From Nocardia neocaledoniensis (GTDB lineage: Bacteria; Actinomycetota; Actinomycetes; Mycobacteriales; Mycobacteriaceae), in the NCBI RefSeq assembly GCF_003182135.1, contig NZ_QGTL01000003.1, positions 248,001 through 312,000 of the forward strand: a stretch of DNA of 64,000 bases. The letters are read 5' to 3'. Below are positions 27,647 to 35,492 of this stretch, piece after piece (the first letter of the stretch is position 1; each line of letters opens with the position of its first letter). The position numbers were made by a program, and so were the translations under genes. Under the pieces are notes generated by a model that saw nothing but the letters and a program-made list of their open reading frames with translations, searched no databases and was not told the DNA's origin.

Positions 27647-28879
27647 GTGCTGCTTCATTGTGGTGCACGGGGGCGGCGAGCAGCGGTTACGGCGGTCGTC
27701 GCGGCCATGGTCTCGGCCGCTGTCGTCGGCTGCGGTTCCGAGGTGGCGGGAACGGCCACGAAGCCGGAACTGGATACATCGAAGCTGGACTTCGGCAACT
27801 ACCAGACGCAGCCGCGCACGGTAGGCAACGCCAAGAGCATGACCCAGGCGCGGGCGTGGGAAGCACAGCGCCTCGGCGACTACGTTGCCCTGCCGTTCGA
27901 AGCCGACCCGGCCTATGTCAGGGACAACCGATTCGATTCGTTCGTAGCGGGCACCCAGATCGTCCTGAACCGAAAAGGCCTCGGCGCGCTCATCGTCAAC
28001 GACACCTTCGACGAAGTCGCCGAGGATCTGGTCGCCGGGTGGCTGAACTCGTGGGCGACCGCACCGAGCGCCGAGGGCAAACAGCGCAAGGCGCATCTCT
28101 CGGTCCTGATGTTCCCTGACGCACAGACCGCCGAATCCGTCGGTCCGACGCTCGAGCACGACGATTTCACCTTCAATCCCGAGAACGTGAAGGTCCCGAT
28201 CGCCAAGTACCCGAAGACCTATGCGCACTGGCGCCCGTCGGTCTCGTCGATCGGTTCCTGGACCGTGCACGACCGGTATGTGGTCTTCATGAAGCTCGAG
28301 GACGAGACCCGGGCACCCGACCTCGGTTCCCTGACCACACAGGTCGAGAAACTCCTCGAGGTACAGATCCCCCTGCTCGACAAGTTCGTGCCGACTCCGT
28401 CGGACAAGCTCGAGCACGTCCCGCTCGACCCGTCCGGGCTGCTGGGCCGGACCCTTCCATCCGATCAGTCCGCCCCGGTCCGTGCGCAGCCGGACGGCTT
28501 CGTCACAAGTCGTGGTGTCCTCAGCCTGTTCGCCGACCCGAGCGCCGAGGCACTGCGAGAACTCACCGAGCACGGCGTGGATCTGATCACATTCGGCCAG
28601 AGCGTTGTCTTCCGCTCGACGACGGCCGAGGGGGCGAACGGTCTGTACGAGGAGTGGAAGAAACTCGGCGAGAAGGACCAACAGGCGGAGTCGCCCGAGA
28701 ATCTGCCGGTACCGGTCGACTGTCATGCCAACACCTTCGAAGCCGAAGGCGTGCGAAAGATCGCAGACTACATCTGCTATCTGCAGGTCGATCGTTATGT
28801 CGTCCAGGCCAGAGACTCGAACCTGCAAAACCTGCATCAGCAGGTGACCGCTCAGTACATCCTGCTCGCGCGCCCTTGA
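27647..28879 (+). CDS. Lipoprotein 6 of the family, unit 3
   Basis: A 410-residue member starting at GTG with GAGGGGGAGG upstream; lipobox AVVGC (Cys29). The strand after the lipobox is LDTSKLDFGNYQTQPRTVG. AHWRPSVSSIGSWTV is retained, as is VPTPSDKL, making it the closest match to lipoprotein 2 of unit 1. The paired cysteines are 17 residues apart, the widest in the family, and the end is VTAQYILLARP. The 173-base gap before it contains no gene and probably the promoter of unit 3. The next gene starts 11 bases later. Confidence 0.85.
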   Translation: MLLHCGARGRRAAVTAVVAAMVSAAVVGCGSEVAGTATKPELDTSKLDFGNYQTQPRTVGNAKSMTQARAWEAQRLGDYVALPFEADPAYVRDNRFDSFVAGTQIVLNRKGLGALIVNDTFDEVAEDLVAGWLNSWATAPSAEGKQRKAHLSVLMFPDAQTAESVGPTLEHDDFTFNPENVKVPIAKYPKTYAHWRPSVSSIGSWTVHDRYVVFMKLEDETRAPDLGSLTTQVEKLLEVQIPLLDKFVPTPSDKLEHVPLDPSGLLGRTLPSDQSAPVRAQPDGFVTSRGVLSLFADPSAEALRELTEHGVDLITFGQSVVFRSTTAEGANGLYEEWKKLGEKDQQAESPENLPVPVDCHANTFEAEGVRKIADYICYLQVDRYVVQARDSNLQNLHQQVTAQYILLARP

Positions 28880-28889
28880 GGAACTCACG

Positions 28890-30119
28890 ATGAAGAACTC
28901 TCTACGCGTGGCGGGGCTATTGGCTGCGCTTGCTGTCGTATCCGGTTGTGCCGCACCGATTTCAGGCAAGGCCAAACCCGGTATGACTCCGGTAGACCTG
29001 GCCGCATTGAAGACCGGGGCACAGATCACCGAACCGACCGAGTTCGTAGAGAGGTTCCCCTCTGCGACATCGGAGAGAATCCGGTTGATCGAAGGGCGAA
29101 GACTGCTCAACGTTCTGGTGCACCCCATCGACTACTTTCCATCCCTGCCCGAGTTGGGCTACACCAGGATCTTCGCCAATGCGGACGCGATGTCGAAAAC
29201 CGGCGGCATTCCCGCGCAATACGCTGACGCCGTCACCAGGAACAAATTGGTCGTCGGTGTCTCGGCCGTGCGAACGAATGGCAGCGTACGCAACACGGAG
29301 CAGATGCTTGTCGGCGTCCTCCAATTCGCGTCCGAGCAGGACGCCAAGAATGCCGCCGCCGCGATGTTCCAGGTGACGATGTCCGGTGAGCGCCCGCGCC
29401 ACCCGGTTGCAGTTCCGAACTACCCCGAAGCCAACGCGTCCAGCGCTGACGACCAGGGCGTGAATGCATTCCAGCAGCACGGACCGTTCGTGATCGTCAA
29501 CTCGGTGACCCAGTCCACGCCGAACGTCACCGGGCTGGCCGACACGATCAAGAAGTCGATGGACGCCCAGATCCCGGCGCTCGACAAGTTCAAGGTGATC
29601 GCACCCGACGACCTGATGGACCTGCCCCGCGACAGAGAAGGCATTGTCCGGCGGACGATGGACAAGTCGGCCGGCGGCGGCGATCCGTTCGGAATAAGCT
29701 TCTACAACGAGGATTTCGGTGTCTTCGAGGCCTCGGGCATCCTGCACTACGAGCGCAACACCCTCGAGACCCGTAAAGCGTTCGAGGAAGCGGGGGTCGA
29801 CCTCGTAGGACGTCGCTACAGCACGGTTTACCGTGCCCGCGACGTCGAGGCCGCGTTCAAGCTCCAAACGGTCCTGGCAAAGCGCGCAAAGAACGACACT
29901 GTCCTCGCCCCACCGCCCGGTATCGCCGACGCCCAGTGCGTGCGCTTGGCGGAGGAGGACAAGAACCGTGAATACAACGGGTTCTGTGTCCTGGTGTACG
30001 ACAGGTACGTGGCGGTCGTGATGTCACTGGCATCGGTGTCGAAGGCCGCCCTCGAGGTCGATCCCGTCCTGCAGGAACGTACCGCCGCGCAGTACGCGAT
30101 CCTGAAGAAGAGCGAGTAG
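28890..30119 (+). CDS. Lipoprotein 7 of the family, unit 3 (divergent)
   Basis: A 409-residue lipoprotein, lipobox VVSGC (Cys20), ATG with TGAGGA upstream. It is one of the two most divergent members: the LDVGxY strand becomes PVDLAALKTGAQITEPTEF and the HWRP motif is lost. It keeps two cysteines 15 residues apart and the end signature RTAAQYAILKKSE, but with an extra stretch of about 10 residues between the last cysteine region and the signature. This supports the C-terminal module as the part under strongest constraint. Confidence 0.85.
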   Translation: MKNSLRVAGLLAALAVVSGCAAPISGKAKPGMTPVDLAALKTGAQITEPTEFVERFPSATSERIRLIEGRRLLNVLVHPIDYFPSLPELGYTRIFANADAMSKTGGIPAQYADAVTRNKLVVGVSAVRTNGSVRNTEQMLVGVLQFASEQDAKNAAAAMFQVTMSGERPRHPVAVPNYPEANASSADDQGVNAFQQHGPFVIVNSVTQSTPNVTGLADTIKKSMDAQIPALDKFKVIAPDDLMDLPRDREGIVRRTMDKSAGGGDPFGISFYNEDFGVFEASGILHYERNTLETRKAFEEAGVDLVGRRYSTVYRARDVEAAFKLQTVLAKRAKNDTVLAPPPGIADAQCVRLAEEDKNREYNGFCVLVYDRYVAVVMSLASVSKAALEVDPVLQERTAAQYAILKKSE

Positions 30120-30125
30120 ACGTCC

Positions 30126-31334
30126 ATGCGAAAAATCCGTGTAGGCAGTGCGCTACTGACTCTTGGTCTGGTCTTGAGTGGCTGCGGTGACGGCGGCGAG
30201 GATGCGACATCGTCGGCACCCGCCATCGATATCGCCACGCTCGACTCCGGCAACTACCCCACAACGCCCACGAATCTCGAAGCCACCCGGGTTCCAACGT
30301 CTGGAGCCTTGCAGGAGTCGATAAGAATCGGCGCCGCGACACCGTATCCATTCCAGTACGATGCGCGGTTCGTCTTCTCCAAGGGTAGTGGCGGTGGCCG
30401 GCACATCACCCAGGCCGATCCCCCCTACTTCCGCGGCACCGGGATCGAGTCCAAAGACTTCAACGCCCTGGTCCCTGGCGTCGTCGCGGGCTGGCGGAGC
30501 AACGGGAATCGTCGCGACGAGCCCAACGCGGGGCGAACCGTCGAGACGAACACCATCAGATTCGAAACAGCTGACCAAGCCAGGTCCGCCGCGACCGAGC
30601 TGTTCCAGCGAACCCCGGGGTCGCTGTTCCAGGTCCCCAACTACTCCGACGCGTATATCAAGGTTGAGGACGACCCCGAGCCCATCCCGGTGCAGACGCT
30701 GCGCGCCGCACTGGTCCGTGGTGACATGCTGCTGCACATCCAGGTCGAGGACTGGCTGGGTCTACCCTACGATGCCGCCGCCGACGCAATGGTCGCCCAG
30801 CGGTTTTTCGACAAGCAGATCGAGATGCTGCGCATGTACACGCCGACACCACTGAGTGATATCGATAAGTTGCCGCTCGACCGCGACAAACTGCTGGCTC
30901 ACGCGCTGCCGACCGAGGAAGAATCGAGGCCCAAAGGGACCAGCGGCGCTGCAGTCTATCCGGCCCAAGCTGTGCTGCACATGGAAGACAATGCCCAGAC
31001 CATGAGCCCGGCGTTCGCCGATGCGGGAGTCGACTACGTCGCCTTCGACGCGGGGTCCATATACCGCAGCCGCGACGAGTCTGCCGCGAACCGGTTCCTT
31101 GCGGCAATGAACAAGGCGACTCTCGACGCCCGCGACTACGCCGAAGCCGCCCGCCCGGCAAACATGCCGACCGCCAACTGTTTCGACAAGAATCCCGCGG
31201 AGAAGCACAGCTTCGTACGCCCGACGTGCCACGGCATCATCGGCAGATTCGTCTTCGCGGTGAGTGGAACGAACATCCAGGACGTGCACCAACGCGCGGC
31301 CGCCCAATACAAGCTGTTGGCCGCGCTCGAGTGA
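30126..31334 (+). CDS. Lipoprotein 8 of the family, unit 3 (divergent)
   Basis: A 402-residue lipoprotein, lipobox VLSGC (Cys20), starting 6 bases after the previous stop. AIDIATLDSGNYPTTPTNLE follows the lipobox. There is no HWRP motif; the middle has PNYSDAYIKVEDDPEP instead. Cysteines are 15 apart, and the end is HQRAAAQYKLLAALE. As in the rest of unit 3, third-position codon choice seems less GC-rich than in unit 1. Kinase C follows after 88 bases. Confidence 0.85.
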   Translation: MRKIRVGSALLTLGLVLSGCGDGGEDATSSAPAIDIATLDSGNYPTTPTNLEATRVPTSGALQESIRIGAATPYPFQYDARFVFSKGSGGGRHITQADPPYFRGTGIESKDFNALVPGVVAGWRSNGNRRDEPNAGRTVETNTIRFETADQARSAATELFQRTPGSLFQVPNYSDAYIKVEDDPEPIPVQTLRAALVRGDMLLHIQVEDWLGLPYDAAADAMVAQRFFDKQIEMLRMYTPTPLSDIDKLPLDRDKLLAHALPTEEESRPKGTSGAAVYPAQAVLHMEDNAQTMSPAFADAGVDYVAFDAGSIYRSRDESAANRFLAAMNKATLDARDYAEAARPANMPTANCFDKNPAEKHSFVRPTCHGIIGRFVFAVSGTNIQDVHQRAAAQYKLLAALE

Positions 31335-31422
31335 GGTTTGCGAAGACTGAACGGTTCATCAGCACCTGCTAGATTGCCCTGGCTGACACGCACTGCGGGG
31401 CGCGAAGGATGAGGAGATGCGA

Positions 31423-33015
31423 ATGGCCTTGCGGCCCGGCGCAATTGTGGGTGGCTACCGAGTGATCAAGGTCCTCGGAGCCGGTGGTATGGGTACCGTC
31501 TACCTCGCCCAGAACCCGAGCCTTCCACGCCGCGATGCGCTCAAAGTTCTCAGCGGTGACCTGTCGACTGATCCCGAGTTCCGCGGTCGTTTCGAGCGCG
31601 AAGCCAATCTCGCCGCAGCTCTCGACCATCCCAATATCGTCGCTGTATACAATCGCGGCCACGAGGATGACCAGCTCTGGATTGCGATGCAGTACATCGA
31701 CGGCACCGACGCGGCCGCCGAGGTAGCCAAAGGCCCTTCCGCCATGCCACCGCAGCGCGCCTTACGCATCATCAGTGAGGTCGGCAAGGGTCTGGACTAC
31801 GCGCATCGCCGCGGTCTACTCCACCGAGACATCAAACCGGCCAACTTCATGATCGCTGCGGCGGATGAAGGCGACGAGGAACGCGTCCTGCTCACTGACT
31901 TCGGTGTCGCCAAATCCACCGACGACGGCCAGGACCTCACGGCGACAGGCAATTTCATGGCCACCGTCGCGTACGCGCCGCCCGAGCAGCTGATGGGCAG
32001 CGTCCTCGACCATCGCGCGGATATCTACAGCCTCGGCTGCTCGCTGTACAAGCTGCTCACCGGCCTGAACCCCTTTCCCGCGACGGTTCCCGCGATGGTC
32101 ATGATGGGACATCTGCACGAACCACCGCCGCGCCCGACCGCAGTCCGTCCCGACCTACCGCCCGCGATCGACCACGTCATCGCCAAGGTGATGGCCAAGG
32201 ACCCCAACGACCGGTACAACACCTGCCGCGAATTCATCCAAGACACCCATTCCGCACTACACGGCGCCGTTATGCACGCGCCTGAGTCGCAGGGCATGAC
32301 TACCGCACAGCGCCCGCCTATCTCGGGCCCGACCACCGCAGTTACCGACCGGATGTATCCACAGCGTGGAACCGACCCGAATCGTGTGATCGTCGGAAAC
32401 CCGGTGCACGTCGGCGGCGTCCCCGAATCCGAGCTACTCACCGCGCGAAACCCCGTGTCTCATCGCCCGAAGCGAGCCAGGCGGTTCCTGGTCCCCGGCC
32501 TCATCACCCTTGTCGTCGCAGCTCTCGTCGGCACCGGGGTCTTCGTCCTGACCAGATCGAACAGCTCGCCAAACAGCGGCGGCGCGGACCCGATGGCTCA
32601 GGTGCGTGCCACCCACCCCGAGTTCAGCGGCAAGACCATCACCGCGTACAACTTCGGAAACTCGACACTGTCCGTTGTCCTCAACCCGAGCGACCAATGG
32701 AAGTTCCTGCGGGACTTGGACTTCGACTACAACTCCGAGTACAAAGCCGTGGGTGACGAAAAGTCTCCCCGCGCACTTTCAATCGGCGACTACAATCCAA
32801 AGAACAATACCGATATTGTGCTCATATTCCGCACCGACACTCAGGCAGGAAACGGAGGATTTCGCGGCTTGCCATACACATTGACGAGCGGCTCAGGAAA
32901 AGTCGTCATAATCGACGACCCATCCGCCGTGCAAGCATTTCAAGTTTGGACTGCACAGTCGCCGGAAACCTTAGTTGAGAAGATGATTCCAGAAATATCC
33001 AAGGTCCTACAGTAG
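31423..33015 (+). CDS. Transmembrane Ser/Thr kinase C with extracytoplasmic domain, unit 3
   Basis: A 530-residue kinase with intact GAGGMG, ALKVLSGD lysine, HRDIKPAN and DFGVAKS. Helix at about residues 354-376 (FLVPGLITLVVAALVGTGVFVL). Its outer domain is the most divergent of the three: DEKSPRAL and DTQAGNGGFRGLP replace DEPSPRxV and DEKAGGGG, and the TLQTxFL block reads SDQWKFLRDLDFDYN. The last 350 bases are visibly AT-richer than the rest (for example AAGAACAATACCGATATTG). I chose the ATG at 31423 because GAGGAG ends 6 bases before it; the ATG at 31417 has no spacing. Last gene of the array, converging on the esx pair. Confidence 0.92.
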   Translation: MALRPGAIVGGYRVIKVLGAGGMGTVYLAQNPSLPRRDALKVLSGDLSTDPEFRGRFEREANLAAALDHPNIVAVYNRGHEDDQLWIAMQYIDGTDAAAEVAKGPSAMPPQRALRIISEVGKGLDYAHRRGLLHRDIKPANFMIAAADEGDEERVLLTDFGVAKSTDDGQDLTATGNFMATVAYAPPEQLMGSVLDHRADIYSLGCSLYKLLTGLNPFPATVPAMVMMGHLHEPPPRPTAVRPDLPPAIDHVIAKVMAKDPNDRYNTCREFIQDTHSALHGAVMHAPESQGMTTAQRPPISGPTTAVTDRMYPQRGTDPNRVIVGNPVHVGGVPESELLTARNPVSHRPKRARRFLVPGLITLVVAALVGTGVFVLTRSNSSPNSGGADPMAQVRATHPEFSGKTITAYNFGNSTLSVVLNPSDQWKFLRDLDFDYNSEYKAVGDEKSPRALSIGDYNPKNNTDIVLIFRTDTQAGNGGFRGLPYTLTSGSGKVVIIDDPSAVQAFQVWTAQSPETLVEKMIPEISKVLQ

Positions 33016-33084
33016 CTCATAGTCTGCTACCATCGGACCTGCCGACGCCAACGCAGAAGGCCGAGGACTGCAGATAATAGAAGA

Positions 33085-33114
33085 GTCGGCCCCAGGCGCA
33101 TGCCTGGAGCCGAC
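33085..33114 (-). terminator. Hairpin terminator after the esx pair
   Basis: A 13-bp stem with one mismatch (left arm GTCGGCCCCAGGC, right arm GCCTGGAGCCGAC, loop GCAT). On the minus strand it is followed by TCTTCTATTATC, a U-rich tail, so it fits an intrinsic terminator for the WXG100 operon. It may also slow transcripts from kinase C on the other strand, though there is no U-run on that side. Confidence 0.65.
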
Positions 33115-33127
33115 CGCGCGACGTAAG

Positions 33128-33424
33128 TCAGACGAACTTGCCCGACAGCCACTTGTCCGTGTCATGCAGTTCCGAGTTACCGGTTTGGACCAGCTTCGCG
33201 GCCTCCATCAGCGTGGTGTTCAGCTGAGTCGAAGTCCTCTGCCATTCATTCTGCATTTCCTGGAAAGCAGCCTGAGCATTACCACCCCAGCTGGTGGTAA
33301 CAACTCGCTCCACCTCCTTATGGAAGGCGATAAGCTTGTCAGCAACGAGGTTCGCAGTGTTAATCATATCCTGCGCACCCATGTCCACTGAGTCGCGGTT
33401 TGAAGCAATAACATTGTCGACCAT
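33128..33424 (-). CDS. WXG100 protein of the ESX-4 locus (EsxT/EsxU position)
   Basis: A 98-residue helical-hairpin protein with the WXG turn at residues 46-48 (Trp-Gly-Gly) and no signal peptide: an ESX substrate. ATG with AAGGAGA 10 bases upstream. It follows the other WXG100 gene by 38 bases. The pattern SWGGNAQAAFQEMQNEW resembles mycobacterial EsxU, but position (last gene before the conserved rplM side) is that of EsxT, so I give no symbol. It has no YxxxD/E motif; its partner has one. In M. tuberculosis EsxT-EsxU are exported as a heterodimer. Confidence 0.92.
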   Translation of the reverse strand: MVDNVIASNRDSVDMGAQDMINTANLVADKLIAFHKEVERVVTTSWGGNAQAAFQEMQNEWQRTSTQLNTTLMEAAKLVQTGNSELHDTDKWLSGKFV

Positions 33425-33462
33425 GCCGAGTATCTCCTTACAAGAATATGAGGTTGGATGTT

Positions 33463-33780
33463 TCAGATAGCCGGAAGATCGAGCTCGGCCATCTTGCTCT
33501 CGACCTGACCCTTGAAGACCGCATCCTGCTCGGAGTAGGCGTTTGACGACTCCATGATCTTCTGCGACGTGTCGAGCAGCTTGTCGTTCAGCTTCTCCGC
33601 CGCGGAAACATACCGGTCCATCAGCATGTCGAAGGCCTGCTGCGCACCACCCTTCCACGTCTCCGTCGTCGACATCTTGCCTGCCCAGATCTTCTTGACA
33701 AGCCCTTCAATTTCGGTGTAGGAGCTCTCGGCTTGCTTCGAGAACGCCTGCAGCGCAGCTACATCGGCATCAAGAGCCAT
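33463..33780 (-). CDS. WXG100 protein of the ESX-4 locus with YxxxD signal
   Basis: A 105-residue WXG100 protein: Trp42-Lys-Gly44 turn (ETWKGGAQQAF) between two helices and a YxxxD secretion motif at residues 82-86 (YSEQD). Forms the predicted dimer with the 98-residue gene downstream, with this subunit carrying the signal recognised by the last ATPase domain of EccC. The ATG at 33780 has GAAAGGA upstream. Length equals that of M. tuberculosis EsxU, but the motif layout does not decide between EsxT and EsxU. The 281-base gap upstream, to the gene at 34062, contains no credible reading frame and likely holds the promoter of the pair. Confidence 0.92.
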   Translation of the reverse strand: MALDADVAALQAFSKQAESSYTEIEGLVKKIWAGKMSTTETWKGGAQQAFDMLMDRYVSAAEKLNDKLLDTSQKIMESSNAYSEQDAVFKGQVESKMAELDLPAI

Positions 33781-34061
33781 GGATTTTCCTTTCGGTTCGC
33801 CGACATCCCCCACTTCGAGGGACAGTCGCCATACACTGAGTTAGACGCAACAGGTGTGCGGTTGGTTCCACTCATCTGAGAAAATTTCGGCGATCGGCCA
33901 GCAGATGACTAGCGAGACATCTACGCATCTCCCCCACCCAATCCATCAATCTCCCCAACATTGATGTGAACCATGCCCCGGCGACGATACCCGGTCCCGG
34001 TCGAGTGGGCAATTGCTCCGATCGAGCCCGACGTCACGTGATGCCGACCGGCGCGCGATCG

Positions 34062-35492
34062 TCACGGATCGACCCTGATCGCGCTCACGGCCTGCTCGCA
34101 GGCGGTCGAGACCTCGTCCCACCGGCCCGCGATGAACTGGCAGCCGACGCTGACCTGGATGCCGCGTTCGACGAGGACGTGCCAGCGGACTTCCGAGCCG
34201 TCCAGGGGGCGCTCCTCGTAGGAGAGTCCCGGGCGACCCGCGAAGACGACGTCGCGGCGGATCTCGGAGACGGTGCCCTGCGGCTTGTTCCTGGTCTGCG
34301 CGGTGAGGTCGGCAGCGATGTCGTCGTAGCCGGCATCTGCGGCGACCGTCTGCTGGGCGATCGTAATGCGCTGTCGCGCACCGCTTTCCGGGGAGAGGTC
34401 GACACGTGTCACGGGCGAGGTCGCCGACGCGCGTCGCCAGCCCTCGGGAACCCGGAGTGTGACCCGCCCGATCGTCTCGGTGGCGGACCTCGGTGTGGCC
34501 GGCGGTGGTGTCGTCGTCGGTGCCACCGTGTGTGTCGAGGTCGGCTCCGCATTCGCGGACGGCGTCGGATCGTCACCACCGCCCCACAGGACGATGCCCG
34601 CCGTGACGGACGCGATCACGGCGACAGCGGCGACGGCCGCGAGATACAGCGGGCGGCGATCGACGGGATGGGTCGCCGCGGCGCGCTCCCGGAGCGGTTG
34701 CATCCACTCGGATCGCGCCGGCGGAATGCTCGGCGTGTACGGCGTCGGCTGCTGTGGGCGCCGGGCCACGTCGGTCCCGGTCAGGGGGCTGATGGCGATC
34801 GATGACCCGGCTACGGATTCGGCGACCTCGCCCACGACCGTCATGATCTCGGGATCGGTGGTGCCGAACACCTGCAGGACGTCCGTCGGGCGGTCGGCGA
34901 GTAGACGCTCCAGAAGATCGGTCAACGCCGCCCGGCCGTGTGCCGCGGTGAGTTCGACCGCTGCCAGGTTGGGTTCGGCTTCGACGGCCTCGATATGCGT
35001 GCCGTTCGCGTCATAGACGACCGTGCTCGCGGTGGTCGACAGCAGGCCGAACTCGAGGATCGCGGTGCGACGGCTGCGCCGCGTCGCGGTATCGACCTCG
35101 GAGGCCCGCACGGCGCACGGCTCGAACGTGACCTCGCGGGCGAATCCGTGTGCGACGGTGGCGAACATCTCGAGCGACCGTGCACCCCACGCGGTGGGGT
35201 GCACGCAGACGAGGCGGTCGCAAGGCGCCGCGACTCCGAGGGAGTCGACGATCGCGGCGACCACCGCGGTGAGCGCCTCCACTGACGAAGGCACCCTCGG
35301 CGGCACGGCGATGTGGTCCGACATCAGGTACTGGACAGCCGACACGACCTGGGTGGGTGTCGTCAGCGGCTCACCCACGACCAGGTCGGAGTTGTTGCTG
35401 CCCAACACGATCGAGGGCGGCACATCCCAGTGGGTGGTCGCGCCGCGCGCCCAGATCTTCGCCTCGGTGACGACGAGCTCGACGGTGGTCAT
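34062..35492 (-). CDS. Type VII secretion-associated protein, TIGR03931/Rv3446c type
   Basis: A 476-residue membrane protein occupying the Rv3446c position of ESX-4. The first 250 residues look like an actin/Hsp70-type ATPase fold (VELVVTEAKIW start, LVCVHPTAWG, AILEFGLLSTTASTVVYD). A Pro-rich linker, one transmembrane helix at residues 282-304 and an outer domain of about 130 residues (VTLRVPEGWRRASATSP ... VSVGCQF) follow. Its ATG overlaps the eccC stop (ATGA), so it is coupled to EccC. The family is specific to ESX loci; its mechanistic role is unknown. Confidence 0.88.
   Translation of the reverse strand: MTTVELVVTEAKIWARGATTHWDVPPSIVLGSNNSDLVVGEPLTTPTQVVSAVQYLMSDHIAVPPRVPSSVEALTAVVAAIVDSLGVAAPCDRLVCVHPTAWGARSLEMFATVAHGFAREVTFEPCAVRASEVDTATRRSRRTAILEFGLLSTTASTVVYDANGTHIEAVEAEPNLAAVELTAAHGRAALTDLLERLLADRPTDVLQVFGTTDPEIMTVVGEVAESVAGSSIAISPLTGTDVARRPQQPTPYTPSIPPARSEWMQPLRERAAATHPVDRRPLYLAAVAAVAVIASVTAGIVLWGGGDDPTPSANAEPTSTHTVAPTTTPPPATPRSATETIGRVTLRVPEGWRRASATSPVTRVDLSPESGARQRITIAQQTVAADAGYDDIAADLTAQTRNKPQGTVSEIRRDVVFAGRPGLSYEERPLDGSEVRWHVLVERGIQVSVGCQFIAGRWDEVSTACEQAVSAIRVDP

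Noticed and set aside
17218..33015. Lipoprotein-kinase array as a mobile element or prophage
   Set aside because: No integrase, transposase, terminal repeats or attachment-like repeats were seen at either end; it is better explained by local duplication.
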